A stretch of DNA of 64,000 bases, taken from contig NZ_JAHLPP010000004.1 in NCBI RefSeq assembly GCF_018917965.1, positions 124,001 through 188,000 of the forward strand, given 5' to 3'. This DNA is from Pseudoflavonifractor sp. MSJ-37. Lineage in GTDB: Bacteria; Bacillota; Clostridia; Oscillospirales; Oscillospiraceae. Position numbers and translations under genes: made by a program. A model generated the notes under the pieces. That model was not told the DNA's origin and ran no database searches. It worked only from the letters and a program-made list of their open reading frames with translations. This document shows positions 7,577 to 16,122 of the stretch, in pieces (within the stretch, counting starts at the first letter, position 1; the number at the start of each line of letters is the position of its first letter).

Positions 7577-8749
7577 ATGGATTACGCGAAGGAATCTCTC
7601 AAGCTCCACTACCAGTGGCACGGCAAGCTGGAGGTCGTCCCCAAGATGAAGGTGGACTCTAAGGAGGCCCTCTCCCTGGCCTATACCCCCGGCGTGGCCC
7701 AGCCCTGTCTGGAGATCCAGAAGGACCCCTCTCTCAGCTATGAGCTGACCGGCCGGTGGAACACCGTGGCCGTGGTCACCGACGGCACTGCGGTGCTGGG
7801 CCTGGGCGACATCGGGCCCGAGGCCGGCATGCCCGTCATGGAGGGAAAGTGCGTGCTCTTCAAGGCCTTCGGCGGCGTGGACGCCATCCCCCTGTGTGTA
7901 CGGAGCAAGGATGTGGACGAGATCGTCAACACCGTGGCCCTGCTGGCGGGCTCTTTCGGCGGCGTGAACCTGGAGGATATCTCCGCTCCCCGGTGCTTCG
8001 AGATCGAGCGGAAGCTGAAGGAGCGCTGTGACATCCCCATCTTCCACGACGATCAGCACGGCACCGCCGTGGTGGTGTTGGCGGCCCTGACCAACGCTCT
8101 GCGGGTGGTGGGCAAGAAGATCGAGGACGTGAGGATGGTGGCCTGCGGCGCCGGCGCGGCGGGCATCGCCATCATGAAGCTCCTGATGGCCTGCGGCCTG
8201 AAGCACGTGATCATGTGCGACAAGCAGGGCGCGATCTATGACGGCATGGAGGGCTTGACCGATGCGCAGGCCGAGATGGCCAAGGTCACCAATCTGGAGA
8301 AGCGGAAGGGCAGTCTGGCCGAGATGCTGGTGGGCGCCGATGTGTTCCTGGGCGTCAGCGCTCCCGGTCTGGTGACGCCGGAGATGGTCAAGACCATGGC
8401 GCCCGGCGCGGTGCTCTTCCCCATGGCCAACCCCACCCCCGAGATCATGCCCGACCTGGCCAAGGCCGCCGGTGCGGCGGTGGTGGGCACCGGCCGGAGC
8501 GACTACCCCAACCAGATCAACAATGTGATGGCCTTCCCCGGCATCTTCCGGGGCGCGCTGGATGTGCGGGCCAGCGACATCAATGTGGAGATGCAGCTGG
8601 CCGCCGCCCGGGCGATCGCCGGACTGGTCTCCGACGAGGAACTGGGTGCCGAGTACATCATGCCCGCCGCCTTCGATCCCCGGCTGAAGGACGCGGTGGC
8701 CCAGGCAGTGGCCCAGGCCGCCCGGGACTCCGGCGTGGCCCGTATCTGA
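7577..8749 (+). CDS. NAD(P)-dependent malic enzyme (oxaloacetate-decarboxylating)
   Basis: 390 residues, the short bacterial form without a phosphotransacetylase tail. Converts malate to pyruvate and CO2 with NAD(P) reduction. YTPGVA at residues 36-41 supplies the catalytic Tyr, Lys91/Lys96 lie in the EGKCVLFK segment, FHDDQHGTAV at 157-166 holds the divalent metal ligands, and GAGAAGIA at 191-198 is the dinucleotide fold. Cofactor preference cannot be decided by eye. Single gene between its own promoter and terminator. Confidence 0.93.
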   Translation: MDYAKESLKLHYQWHGKLEVVPKMKVDSKEALSLAYTPGVAQPCLEIQKDPSLSYELTGRWNTVAVVTDGTAVLGLGDIGPEAGMPVMEGKCVLFKAFGGVDAIPLCVRSKDVDEIVNTVALLAGSFGGVNLEDISAPRCFEIERKLKERCDIPIFHDDQHGTAVVVLAALTNALRVVGKKIEDVRMVACGAGAAGIAIMKLLMACGLKHVIMCDKQGAIYDGMEGLTDAQAEMAKVTNLEKRKGSLAEMLVGADVFLGVSAPGLVTPEMVKTMAPGAVLFPMANPTPEIMPDLAKAAGAAVVGTGRSDYPNQINNVMAFPGIFRGALDVRASDINVEMQLAAARAIAGLVSDEELGAEYIMPAAFDPRLKDAVAQAVAQAARDSGVARI

Positions 8750-8765
8750 GCCATAAGAGACCAGA

Positions 8766-8796
8766 ACGCCCCCGGCCACAAGGCCGGGGGCGTTTT
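8766..8796 (+). terminator. Terminator after the malic enzyme gene
   Basis: ACGCCCCCGGCC, loop acaa, GGCCGGGGGCGT, then TTTT. Confidence 0.88.
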
Positions 8797-8994
8797 GGTG
8801 TGTGTGTCGTGTGTGTTTGAAAAGGGTTCGGAGAGGGATCGGTCAGCGTGTCTGATCGTTTTGGAAGCCGGGTCTGCTCTTCCCCTGCTTCCTGAGACAA
8901 GGATACCAGCCAAATGCGTCCGAACTGTGGCGGGATCGTGAATAGATCGTAAACATCTGGAGATCCCAGGGGAAAAAGAGACGGATGCTGTGTT

Positions 8995-9452
8995 ATGATG
9001 GAGATACGAACGACGGACATACAGCAGGAAGGGGAAGGGACACGGATGACGGGAAGAGGGAAGCGCATCCTGGACCGGATGATACAGTTCATACTGTACG
9101 GCAGACTGGAACGGGGACGATACCGGTCCATCAAGTCTGATATCGACGAGGCCGACCGGCAAGCCTGGCTGTCAGCGAGGTCCGATGGGCGACCATGCTT
9201 TTTTTGGTGTTCTTGGTGGCGGGGCCCGGCCCATGCTGTTCGCTCTGAACGCGGTGGAGCGGATGCGTACCGCCCCGGCGGATCCGCCGGATGAAGGACC
9301 CGGAGAAGGCGCGGGTCCTGATCGTGGCCATGACCGCCAACGCCTTTGAGGAGGACCGACGCGCCGCCTTCGCCGCCGGCATGGACAGCCGCATCGTTAA
9401 GCCAGTGGACCGGACCAAACTGGTGGAGACCATGCGCAGACCCATCCGATGA
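8995..9452 (+). pseudogene. Remnant of a hybrid sensor histidine kinase (start and receiver-domain end)
   Basis: Two ends of one protein seem to be left. From 8995 or 9046 an N-terminal fragment runs to about 9180 (RILDRMIQFILYGRLERGRYRSIKSDIDEA), followed by a frame change into a hydrophobic membrane-like stretch. From about 9276 to 9452 a different frame encodes RRIRRMKDPEKARVLIVAMTANAFEEDRRAAFAAGMDSRIVKPVDRTKLVETM (split here for reading: the receiver-domain beta4-alpha4, with the AMTAN and KPVD motifs), the usual C-terminus of hybrid kinases. The phospho-acceptor Asp, kinase and dimerisation domains are all missing. The receiver assignment is firm; joining it to the N-terminal piece is inference. 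Confidence 0.65.
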
Positions 9453-9457
9453 ACGAC

Positions 9458-9495
9458 AGGAGGCCGCCGGGACGTCCGGCGGTCTCCCTGTTTTT
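9458..9495 (+). terminator. Terminator after the kinase remnant
   Basis: AGGAGGCCGCCGG, loop gacgt, CCGGCGGTCTCCCT with a G-U pair, then TTTTT. The terminator outlived the gene. Confidence 0.8.
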
Positions 9496-9613
9496 GTGGA
9501 GATTTCGGTGGGGAAGGGAACTTTTTCGGCGGGGGGCACGTCAAAGAGGATGCTGTCTATGAGACGGCTGGAACAAAGTCCGACCTTGATGATAGATGAT
9601 AAAGGAGCAATTG

Positions 9614-10360
9614 ATGATGGATCGTCGTATTCCTGCTTTGGCCCTGACGGGCCTCCTCTCCCTGAGTCTGCTGGCCGGCTGTGGGGACAAAGCCCCCGCC
9701 GCCACCACCGCTCCCACAGAGAGCGCCGCACCCGTCCCCACGGAGACACTGGCTCCGCGGCCTACGGAGAGCGTCCTCCCCGCGGAGAGCGCCGCGCCGG
9801 AGGAGACTCCCTCCGCCGGACCGGAGGCCGCGCCCTCGGATATCCCGGCCTCCAAGCCCACGGAGCAGCCCGCCGCGAAGCCCTCCTCCAAGCCTGCCGC
9901 CACAGCCAAGCCCTCCGCCAAGCCAAGCGCCGCTCCCTCGGCCCAGCCCACGCCGAAGCCCAGTGCCGCTCCGGCAGCGGCCACCTCCGCAGACATCTGG
10001 AGCGCCATCGAGCAGAAGATCTCCCTCCCCGGCATGGAGGGGCTGGATGCCGCCGCCCTGAGCGCGGTGTATGGGATCGACGCCGGCGACCTGACCGACT
10101 ATGTGTGCAGGATGCCGCAGGTCAATGTCAGCGCCGACGAGTACTTCATCGCCCGGGTGAAGCCCGGAAAGATGGACACGGTGAAGGCCGCACTGACTGC
10201 CCGTCAGGCGGATCTGGAGGAGCAGTGGAGCCAGTATCTGCCCGATCAGTACGAGTTGGTCAAGGACTACCGGCTGGTGAGCCATGGGGACTATGTGATC
10301 TTCGCGATCGGCGCGCAGGCGGGCGATGCGGTCCAGGTATTCGACTCCTATACAAAGTGA
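9614..10360 (+). CDS. DUF4358-type lipoprotein with long Pro/Ala/Ser linker
   Basis: 248 residues. AAAGGAG six bases upstream favours ATG 9614 over 9596 or 9617. Lipobox LLAGC puts the acylated Cys at residue 23. Residues 30-130 are a low-complexity linker rich in Pro, Ala, Ser and Lys, likely spanning the cell wall. The C-terminal 120 residues (from ADIWSAIEQKISLPGMEGL) match the DUF4358 pattern, with the AVYGID and conserved D-x-V-x3-P elements. Proteins of this type often accompany MBOAT-DHHW pairs in Firmicutes, as here; biochemical function is unknown. A role as accessory factor in surface acylation is inference. Confidence 0.75.
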   Translation: MMDRRIPALALTGLLSLSLLAGCGDKAPAATTAPTESAAPVPTETLAPRPTESVLPAESAAPEETPSAGPEAAPSDIPASKPTEQPAAKPSSKPAATAKPSAKPSAAPSAQPTPKPSAAPAAATSADIWSAIEQKISLPGMEGLDAAALSAVYGIDAGDLTDYVCRMPQVNVSADEYFIARVKPGKMDTVKAALTARQADLEEQWSQYLPDQYELVKDYRLVSHGDYVIFAIGAQAGDAVQVFDSYTK

Positions 10361-10437
10361 CTGTTTTCGAGTATACTAAAGGGACCGTCCGGAGCTGTGC
10401 CGCTCCGGAGACTCTGTTTGCCGGAGGATGATGGACC

Positions 10438-11841
10438 TTGGTTTTTTCTAGCCTGTATTTTCTGTTTGCATATCTACCGATCGTATTGTTGATATACTAC
10501 CTGACGCCTTTGAAATGGCGGAACCTGGTCCTGCTGGCGTTCAACCTGATCTTCTATGGCTGGGGCGAGCCTAAGTATATCCTGATCATGTTCGCCTCCA
10601 TCGCCATCGACTACACCCACGGGATGCTGGTCGCCCGGTGTCAGGAGAAGGGAGACGACCGGGGGGCCCGGCGGGCCGTGGCCTCGTCGGTAATCTTCAA
10701 CCTGGGGCTCCTCTTCTTCTTCAAGTACTGGGACTTCATCGCCAAGTCTCTGGCAGCGGTGGGACTTGGCTTCATGCCGGTGCTGGGGATCCGTCTGCCG
10801 ATCGGCATCTCCTTTTATACCTTCCAGACTATGAGCTACACGATCGACGTGTACCGCCGGGACGCCCGGTGCCAGAGGAACATCGTCACCTTCGGCACCT
10901 TCGTGACCCTCTTCCCCCAGCTCATCGCCGGACCGATCATCAAGTACAAGGATCTGGACGATCAGCTGGAGCACCGGACCCACTCTCCGGAGCAGTTCGC
11001 CGCCGGCGTCCAGATCTTCGTGGTGGGCCTGGCCAAGAAGGTCCTGTTGGCCAATAATTTGGGGATGCTGTGGGACGCCTATAAGGCCATGCCGACAGAA
11101 CAGCTCACCGTGGTGGGGGCCTGGCTGGGGGTGCTGGCCTTCTCCCTCCAACTCTATTTCGATTTCTCCGGCTATTCGGACATGGCGGTCGGCCTGGGTC
11201 GGATGCTGGGCTTCGAGTTCAGCCCCAACTTCAACTATCCCTATATCTCCAAGTCCGTCACCGAGTTCTGGCGGCGGTGGCACATCTCTCTGGGGAGCTG
11301 GTTCCGGGAGTACCTGTACATCCCGCTGGGGGGGAACCGGGTGAGCCGCCCACGGCTCCTGCTGAACCTGCTGATCGTGTGGGCCGCCACCGGCATCTGG
11401 CATGGGGCCAGCTGGAACTTCCTGCTCTGGGGCCTCTACTTCGGGGTCCTGCTGGTACTGGAGAAGTTCTTGCTGCTCCGGCGGCTGGAGAAGCTCCCGG
11501 CCGTGCTCCAGCATATCTATGCCCTCTTTTTGGTGCTGGTGAGCTGGGCCATCTTCGCTGTGGAGGACTTCGGCCATCTGGGCCAGTATCTGGCCGCCAT
11601 GTTCGGCGGAGCGCAGGGCGGCCTGGCGGACGGGGCCTTCGGGTATTACTTCCGCTCCTATCTACCCACCCTGTTGGTGAGCTGTGCGGCGTCCCTCCCT
11701 CTGGGGGCCAGACTGTGGGGGAAACTGGCGGAGAAGCCGAAGCAGATCCTCCTGCCGGTCCTGCTCCTGGCGGGACTGGTGTTCTCCACCGCCTATCTGG
11801 TGGACGCCACCTACAATCCCTTCCTCTATTTCCGTTTCTAA
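10438..11841 (+). CDS. MBOAT family membrane O-acyltransferase (AlgI/PatA-like)
   Basis: 467 residues, TTG start placed by GGAGG ten bases upstream and by the family's opening VFSSLxFLFxxLPxVLLIY. About ten membrane spans. Signature segments: [75 protein letters not shown], and the invariant active-site His322 in TGIWHGASW. These enzymes pass acyl groups across the membrane to surface polysaccharide. The DHHW protein 18 bases downstream is the expected extracytoplasmic partner. Polymer and acyl donor are unknown. Confidence 0.93.
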   Translation: MVFSSLYFLFAYLPIVLLIYYLTPLKWRNLVLLAFNLIFYGWGEPKYILIMFASIAIDYTHGMLVARCQEKGDDRGARRAVASSVIFNLGLLFFFKYWDFIAKSLAAVGLGFMPVLGIRLPIGISFYTFQTMSYTIDVYRRDARCQRNIVTFGTFVTLFPQLIAGPIIKYKDLDDQLEHRTHSPEQFAAGVQIFVVGLAKKVLLANNLGMLWDAYKAMPTEQLTVVGAWLGVLAFSLQLYFDFSGYSDMAVGLGRMLGFEFSPNFNYPYISKSVTEFWRRWHISLGSWFREYLYIPLGGNRVSRPRLLLNLLIVWAATGIWHGASWNFLLWGLYFGVLLVLEKFLLLRRLEKLPAVLQHIYALFLVLVSWAIFAVEDFGHLGQYLAAMFGGAQGGLADGAFGYYFRSYLPTLLVSCAASLPLGARLWGKLAEKPKQILLPVLLLAGLVFSTAYLVDATYNPFLYFRF

Positions 11842-11859
11842 AGAAGGAGGCTCCTCTCT

Positions 11860-12996
11860 ATGGACAAACGATACGGCATTTTCCTCTCCGGCGCGTTCTG
11901 TGCCTTCCTGGGCGTGTTCCTGGTGGCCGGAGCGGTGACGCCGGACAAGACCTTCTCCCCGCTGGAGAACCGGAACCTCCAGCAGCTCCCCGCGCCCAGC
12001 GTCAAGACGGTGCTCAGCGGACAGTTCATGTCCGACTTCGAGACCTATGTGACCGACCAGTTCCCCGGCCGGGACAGCTGGATGGACCTGAAGGCCCGCA
12101 CCGAGCGGGCGGTGGGCAAGGAGGAGAACGACGGGGTCTACTTCTGTACCAAGGACACGCTGATCAGCCGCTTCGACCCGCCGGATGCCGCCACGGTGTC
12201 CAAGAACCTGGGCTATGTGGACCAGTTCGCCGCCAAGGCGGGGGTGCCGGTGTACTTCTCCCTGATCCCCGGCGCGGCGGAGATCTGGTCCGACCGGCTC
12301 CCGGCGGGGGCCCCCAACGCCAGCCAGAAGGCCATCCTCGACCAGGCGGCGGCCTCCATCCAGAACGCCCGGATGTACAGCACCTATGACGCGCTGGAGG
12401 CCCATAAGGGGGAGGACATCTACTACCGCACCGACCACCACTGGACCAGCCTGGGAGCCTACTACGGCTACACCGCCCTCATGGATGCGCTGGACATGGA
12501 GCCGGTGCCCCTGACCGACTACCAAAAGACCACCCGCTCCACGGAGTTCTATGGGACCATCTACTCCTCCTCCGGCGTGCGCTGGGTGGCGCCGGACACG
12601 ATCGACACCTATGTCCCCGACACGGGCATCACCGTGACCTCCTACACCTACGACAGCAAGGGCGTCCCCGTGGAGGAGGCCCGGAAGCTCTATGACACCT
12701 CCTTCCTGACGGTGAAGGACAAGTACTCCATGTTCCTGGGCGGCAACCAGCCGCTGGCGGTGGTGCGGACGTCCCATACAGACGCCCCCAAGCTGCTCAT
12801 CGTCCGGGACTCCTATACGGACAGCCTGGTGCCCTTCCTGACCGCCCACTTCTCGGAGATCCATCTGGTGGACCCCCGGTACTACAAGCTCTCCGTGGCG
12901 GACTATATCCGGAAGAACGGCATCGACGAGGCGCTGGTCCTGTACAGCGTGCCCAACTTCACCTCGGACAAGAACCTGGTCTGGCTGACCAAGTGA
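11860..12996 (+). CDS. DHHW family (AlgJ/AlgX-like SGNH) protein, partner of the MBOAT acyltransferase
   Basis: 378 residues. One uncleaved signal-anchor at residues 8-27, then an extracytoplasmic domain starting FSPLENRNLQQLP, typical of DHHW proteins. The name-giving motif DHHW is at residues 192-195, and a GxS-type nucleophile region appears near VRDSYTDSLVPF (about residues 310-320). The family transfers acetyl groups delivered by the MBOAT partner onto exported polymer. AAGGAGG precedes the start. Ends just before a strong hairpin. Confidence 0.88.
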   Translation: MDKRYGIFLSGAFCAFLGVFLVAGAVTPDKTFSPLENRNLQQLPAPSVKTVLSGQFMSDFETYVTDQFPGRDSWMDLKARTERAVGKEENDGVYFCTKDTLISRFDPPDAATVSKNLGYVDQFAAKAGVPVYFSLIPGAAEIWSDRLPAGAPNASQKAILDQAAASIQNARMYSTYDALEAHKGEDIYYRTDHHWTSLGAYYGYTALMDALDMEPVPLTDYQKTTRSTEFYGTIYSSSGVRWVAPDTIDTYVPDTGITVTSYTYDSKGVPVEEARKLYDTSFLTVKDKYSMFLGGNQPLAVVRTSHTDAPKLLIVRDSYTDSLVPFLTAHFSEIHLVDPRYYKLSVADYIRKNGIDEALVLYSVPNFTSDKNLVWLTK

Positions 12997-13014
12997 CTGG
13001 ACGATCCCACAAAA

Positions 13015-13055
13015 AACGCCCCTGAGACGTTCCATCGAGCGTCTCAGGGGCGTTT
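13015..13055. terminator. Shared terminator between convergent genes
   Basis: AACGCCCCTGAGACG and its complement CGTCTCAGGGGCGTT with an 11-base loop. T-runs exist on both strands (TTT on plus, TTTTTT on minus), so it can serve the DHHW gene and the minus-strand operon. Confidence 0.85.
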
Positions 13056-13060
13056 CCGCT

Positions 13061-13657
13061 TCATACGGCGGGATCGGCCTCGTCCGGGGCCTGCTGGTCG
13101 TAGTCCCGCCGCAGATCGGCCAGGGCCAGCACCAGGAACAGGGTGGCCGCGATCACCGCACCGGTCAGCAGGAGGACGATCCATCCGGGCAGAGGGAGAT
13201 AGCCGCAGAGGAACAGGGCCGTCATGCCGCAGGTGAGGCCGTCCCGCCAGCGGCGGAGCGCCTTCCCGTGGCCGCAGTCGGGGAAGGTCCGCTCCGCCAG
13301 CCGGGCCATATCGGTGAAGAACTGGAAGTTGAAATAGATCCCCGCCGCGGAGAAGAGGAGCGACACCGGCCACAGCAGGCCGCCGGTCCCCAGCAGGGGG
13401 GTCAGCAGGGTGGAGAGGAGCGGCAGGGCGGAGGCCCAGCGGACGGCGGCCTCCGCTCCCAGCAGGGCACAGAGCGGGGCGAGGAGCCCGATGTCCCGGA
13501 GATGGGGCGTCAGCAGACGGATGGCCTGATAGAGCAGGATCCAGCCGGCCCATTGGGGCAGAACATCCAGACTGCCGAGCTTGAAGTCGATATGGAGGAA
13601 GAGCTGGGCCCACATGATGGCCCGCAGGGCCTGAGAGATATCGTTCCGTTCGTCCAT
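13061..13657 (-). CDS. Membrane protein of unknown function in the blaIR-like operon
   Basis: 198 residues with about five hydrophobic segments (residues 14-30, 40-60, 75-95, 105-125, 150-175) and an acidic tail. No catalytic motif recognised. It starts two bases after the BlaR-like stop, so it is the third gene of that operon and presumably responds to the same signal. Short cytoplasmic loops with RxxRxGLTCG. It may be the effector whose synthesis the sensor controls, but that is inference from position alone. Confidence 0.7.
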   Translation of the reverse strand: MDERNDISQALRAIMWAQLFLHIDFKLGSLDVLPQWAGWILLYQAIRLLTPHLRDIGLLAPLCALLGAEAAVRWASALPLLSTLLTPLLGTGGLLWPVSLLFSAAGIYFNFQFFTDMARLAERTFPDCGHGKALRRWRDGLTCGMTALFLCGYLPLPGWIVLLLTGAVIAATLFLVLALADLRRDYDQQAPDEADPAV

Positions 13658-13659
13658 GG

Positions 13660-15570
13660 TCAGCCCTCCTGTTCGGCCAGCAGGATGCGGTGTTCCGTGC
13701 CGCCGTCCTGGAAGGAGACGGCGAAGGCGGCGGGGAAGGCCCAGTCCTCCAGCCCGTTGAGGTCGGTGGTGCCGCCGCTCCCGGTCTCACCGATGGTGGA
13801 GGGGTAGTCGGCGGAGGCCAGCCAGTCCTTGTCCAAGGCTTTGTCGAAGGCACGGGCGCTGGGGGCGGTCCGGTCCAGCACGGCATAGGTGAGGGTACCG
13901 CGTAGGGCCTGTCCATTGGATGTGACCTTGGCCGCGGAGCTGGTCCAGATGGTCTGGAAAGGGGCGTCAGGCTGGGGCAGGGTCAGGAACGTGCTGGTCT
14001 GGAAGAAGCCGGAGCCGCTGTCTGCGGTGTTGTCGATGCCAAGCACCTGCTGATAGGACAGCTCTACCCGATACGCTCCGTCCCCACCCACGAAGTGGAC
14101 CGGCGGGAGGGCATCGTCCGGATAGGCGATGTTGAACAGCTCCGGCTCCGGTCTGAATGCCGAGCGGGGGGAGATATACCAGCCGTCCCGGTCCTGCGTC
14201 AGCGCGACGGACTGGACATAAGGCGTGACAGCGCCGTTCCCGGCGGCAGCCCAGGCGCTCCAGTCACCGGACTGGACGCAGAGGAGACCGGACCACACGC
14301 CGTCCGCTCCTTTCCGGAGATCCCAGATCCGCCAGTCCATCGTCCCGGAGGGGGCGCCGTCAGCCAGCGCGTCAGGCAGGTCCCAGCGGCCTTCCGGGAG
14401 CTGCTCCAGCAGGCCGGACAGATCTGCGGGGTCCGTGGCCATGGCCACCCAGATCCCGTTCCGGCTGGTGACGCCCTTGGCATAGGTGTCCAGTGCCCCG
14501 GCAGGAGTGGAGGGCCGGTGGGTGTGGACATAGGCCAGCCCCTCGGCCCGTCCGGCGTCCAGACCGGGCGGCACGGCGGAACGCTCCGCCGCCTGGGCCT
14601 GAGCGGGACTGCCCAGCAGACAGCCGGCCCCCAGCACCAGCGCCACACAGGACGCTCCCAGGGCCATGCCCTGGGGATAGCGGCGGAACCGAGCGATGCA
14701 CTGGATGCGGCGCTTGATGTTCTGCCCCCCGTTGGCCATAGAGGAGGTGCCAGGGGCCCTGGGATAGCGCTCGTTCACCATGGACAGGAGGATCCGGCCA
14801 TAGTCCCGGCGTTCCTCACCTTTGAGGCGCTCCAGGACCCGCTGGTCGCAGATGGCTTCACAGTCGTTCTGGATCTGGTCACAGCACCACCAGATCAGTG
14901 GGTCGCACCAGTGGAGACAGCGGAGGAGACAGAGCGCGGCTCCCACCGCAGGATCCCAGTGGCGGAGATGCAGGAGCTCGTGGAGGAGGACCTTGTCGTC
15001 CACCGGGACGCCCTCCGGCAGGACCAGCACCGGCCGGACCACGCCGCACAGGAAGGCGGAGGGGAGCCCGGGGACCTCTACGGCCTGGCAGGTGGACAGC
15101 CCATAGCGCTCTGCCGCCCGATGGAGCTGATCCAGCCGCTCCGGCCCGGCGGGCCTGCCCCGGCGGAGGGCCAGCCGGAGCCGGAGATAGGAGCCCAGGA
15201 ACCAGATCAGCAGGCCCAGAGCACCCGCGCACCAGAGGACGAAGAGCCAGTCGGTGGCGCTCACCGGCTGTCCGGTCAGCCAGGGGAGGGGGGAGCGGAC
15301 CCGGATCGGCGCATAAGGGGAACAGAAGGCGGAGGAGAGCCGGAGCTCGATGGGCAGCCGGAGCCGCTCCAGGGCCCAGCGCAGATGGACGGTCCGGTCC
15401 CAGCCGAAGGTCCCCACGGGGATCAGGGCCCGGAGGGCCAGGAGCCCCCAGATACCATACTGCCAGCGGGGGGACAGCTTGTCCCGGAAGAGGGCCTTGG
15501 CCCCCAGCAGGATCAGAGCGGTCAGACAGAGGCTCAGGGTCTGGAGCAGGAAGGACCAGAGATCGGTCAT
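13660..15570 (-). CDS. BlaR1/MecR1-family M56 metallopeptidase sensor
   Basis: 636 residues. N-terminal half: four membrane spans and an M56 zinc peptidase with HELLH at residues 197-201 and the downstream ExxCD segment (NDCEAICDQRVL, near 232-243) that completes the zinc site. A fourth span near 305-320 (ALGASCVALVLGAGCLLG) leads to a roughly 310-residue outer domain. That domain has no S-x-x-K, SxN or KTG penicillin-binding motif that I can find, so this is not an ordinary beta-lactam sensor. On sensing, such proteins cleave the cognate BlaI repressor, which is encoded just upstream. Confidence 0.88.
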   Translation of the reverse strand: MTDLWSFLLQTLSLCLTALILLGAKALFRDKLSPRWQYGIWGLLALRALIPVGTFGWDRTVHLRWALERLRLPIELRLSSAFCSPYAPIRVRSPLPWLTGQPVSATDWLFVLWCAGALGLLIWFLGSYLRLRLALRRGRPAGPERLDQLHRAAERYGLSTCQAVEVPGLPSAFLCGVVRPVLVLPEGVPVDDKVLLHELLHLRHWDPAVGAALCLLRCLHWCDPLIWWCCDQIQNDCEAICDQRVLERLKGEERRDYGRILLSMVNERYPRAPGTSSMANGGQNIKRRIQCIARFRRYPQGMALGASCVALVLGAGCLLGSPAQAQAAERSAVPPGLDAGRAEGLAYVHTHRPSTPAGALDTYAKGVTSRNGIWVAMATDPADLSGLLEQLPEGRWDLPDALADGAPSGTMDWRIWDLRKGADGVWSGLLCVQSGDWSAWAAAGNGAVTPYVQSVALTQDRDGWYISPRSAFRPEPELFNIAYPDDALPPVHFVGGDGAYRVELSYQQVLGIDNTADSGSGFFQTSTFLTLPQPDAPFQTIWTSSAAKVTSNGQALRGTLTYAVLDRTAPSARAFDKALDKDWLASADYPSTIGETGSGGTTDLNGLEDWAFPAAFAVSFQDGGTEHRILLAEQEG

Positions 15571-15573
15571 GGC

Positions 15574-15948
15574 TCACACCTCCATCTCGTCCAGCAGACG
15601 GCGGAGCTCGTCCCGCTCTTCGGCGGAGATGGGCTCTGTTTTCAAAAAGGCGGTCACCAGCTTCCCGGCGGAGCCCTCATAGGCCCGCTGGAGCAGGGAG
15701 CGCCGCTCCACAGCGGCCCATTCCTCCCGGGCCACCGCCGCCTGATAGCGGTGAGGGACGCTGTCCCCCAGGATGGCCACCAGCCCTTTCCCGGCCATGC
15801 GGGTCAGGTAGGTCTGTACGGTGTTCCGGCTCCAGCCGGTGGCGGGGCGGAGGGCTTCGGTCAGCTCTCCCAGCACCATGCCCTCCGGACGTTCCCAGAG
15901 CGCGGAGAGGACGGTCAGCTCCCGCTCCGAAAGATCCCATGTGGTCAT
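15574..15948 (-). CDS. BlaI/MecI/CopY family transcriptional repressor
   Basis: 124 residues, a winged helix-turn-helix in the N-terminal 75 residues (LSERELTVLSALWERPEGMVLGELTEAL, then WSRNTVQTYLTRMAGKGLV) and a C-terminal dimerisation helix region. First gene of an operon with the BlaR-like sensor three bases downstream. Two CTAC-N4-GTAG dyads in the promoter are its probable operators, so the operon is autoregulated and released when the sensor cleaves the repressor. Confidence 0.92.
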   Translation of the reverse strand: MTTWDLSERELTVLSALWERPEGMVLGELTEALRPATGWSRNTVQTYLTRMAGKGLVAILGDSVPHRYQAAVAREEWAAVERRSLLQRAYEGSAGKLVTAFLKTEPISAEERDELRRLLDEMEV

Positions 15949-15961
15949 ATGGGCGCACCTC

Positions 15962-16013
15962 CTACGATCGTAGTATCTGCATTGATACTACAACTGTAGG
16001 ATGAAAATGTCAA
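15962..16013 (-). promoter_or_regulatory. Promoter with two BlaI-type operators
   Basis: Minus-strand TTGACA (16008-16013), 17-base spacer and TAGTAT (15985-15990). One dyad, CTACAACTGTAG (15988-15999), covers the spacer and edge of the -10 box; a second, CTACGATCGTAG (15962-15973), lies over the start region and touches the AGGAGGT ribosome binding site. Between them GTAGTATC and GATACTAC form a further perfect inverted repeat. Both dyads fit the TACA-TGTA type boxes bound by BlaI/MecI proteins. Confidence 0.85.
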
Positions 16014-16122
16014 GGGCGAAATGCGGCGAAAATTTGTGCGGCGGCCTATGCAGGAGGGCGGCGATATGCTATAATCATTAGCTGATTTTGAATGATGGTA
16101 TCAGAGAGGGGAAGACCATACT

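Noticed and set aside
14095-15999. 634-residue plus-strand frame across the BlaR/BlaI genes
   Set aside because: Antisense shadow of two genes with recognisable M56 and winged-helix domains; no ribosome binding site or domain of its own.
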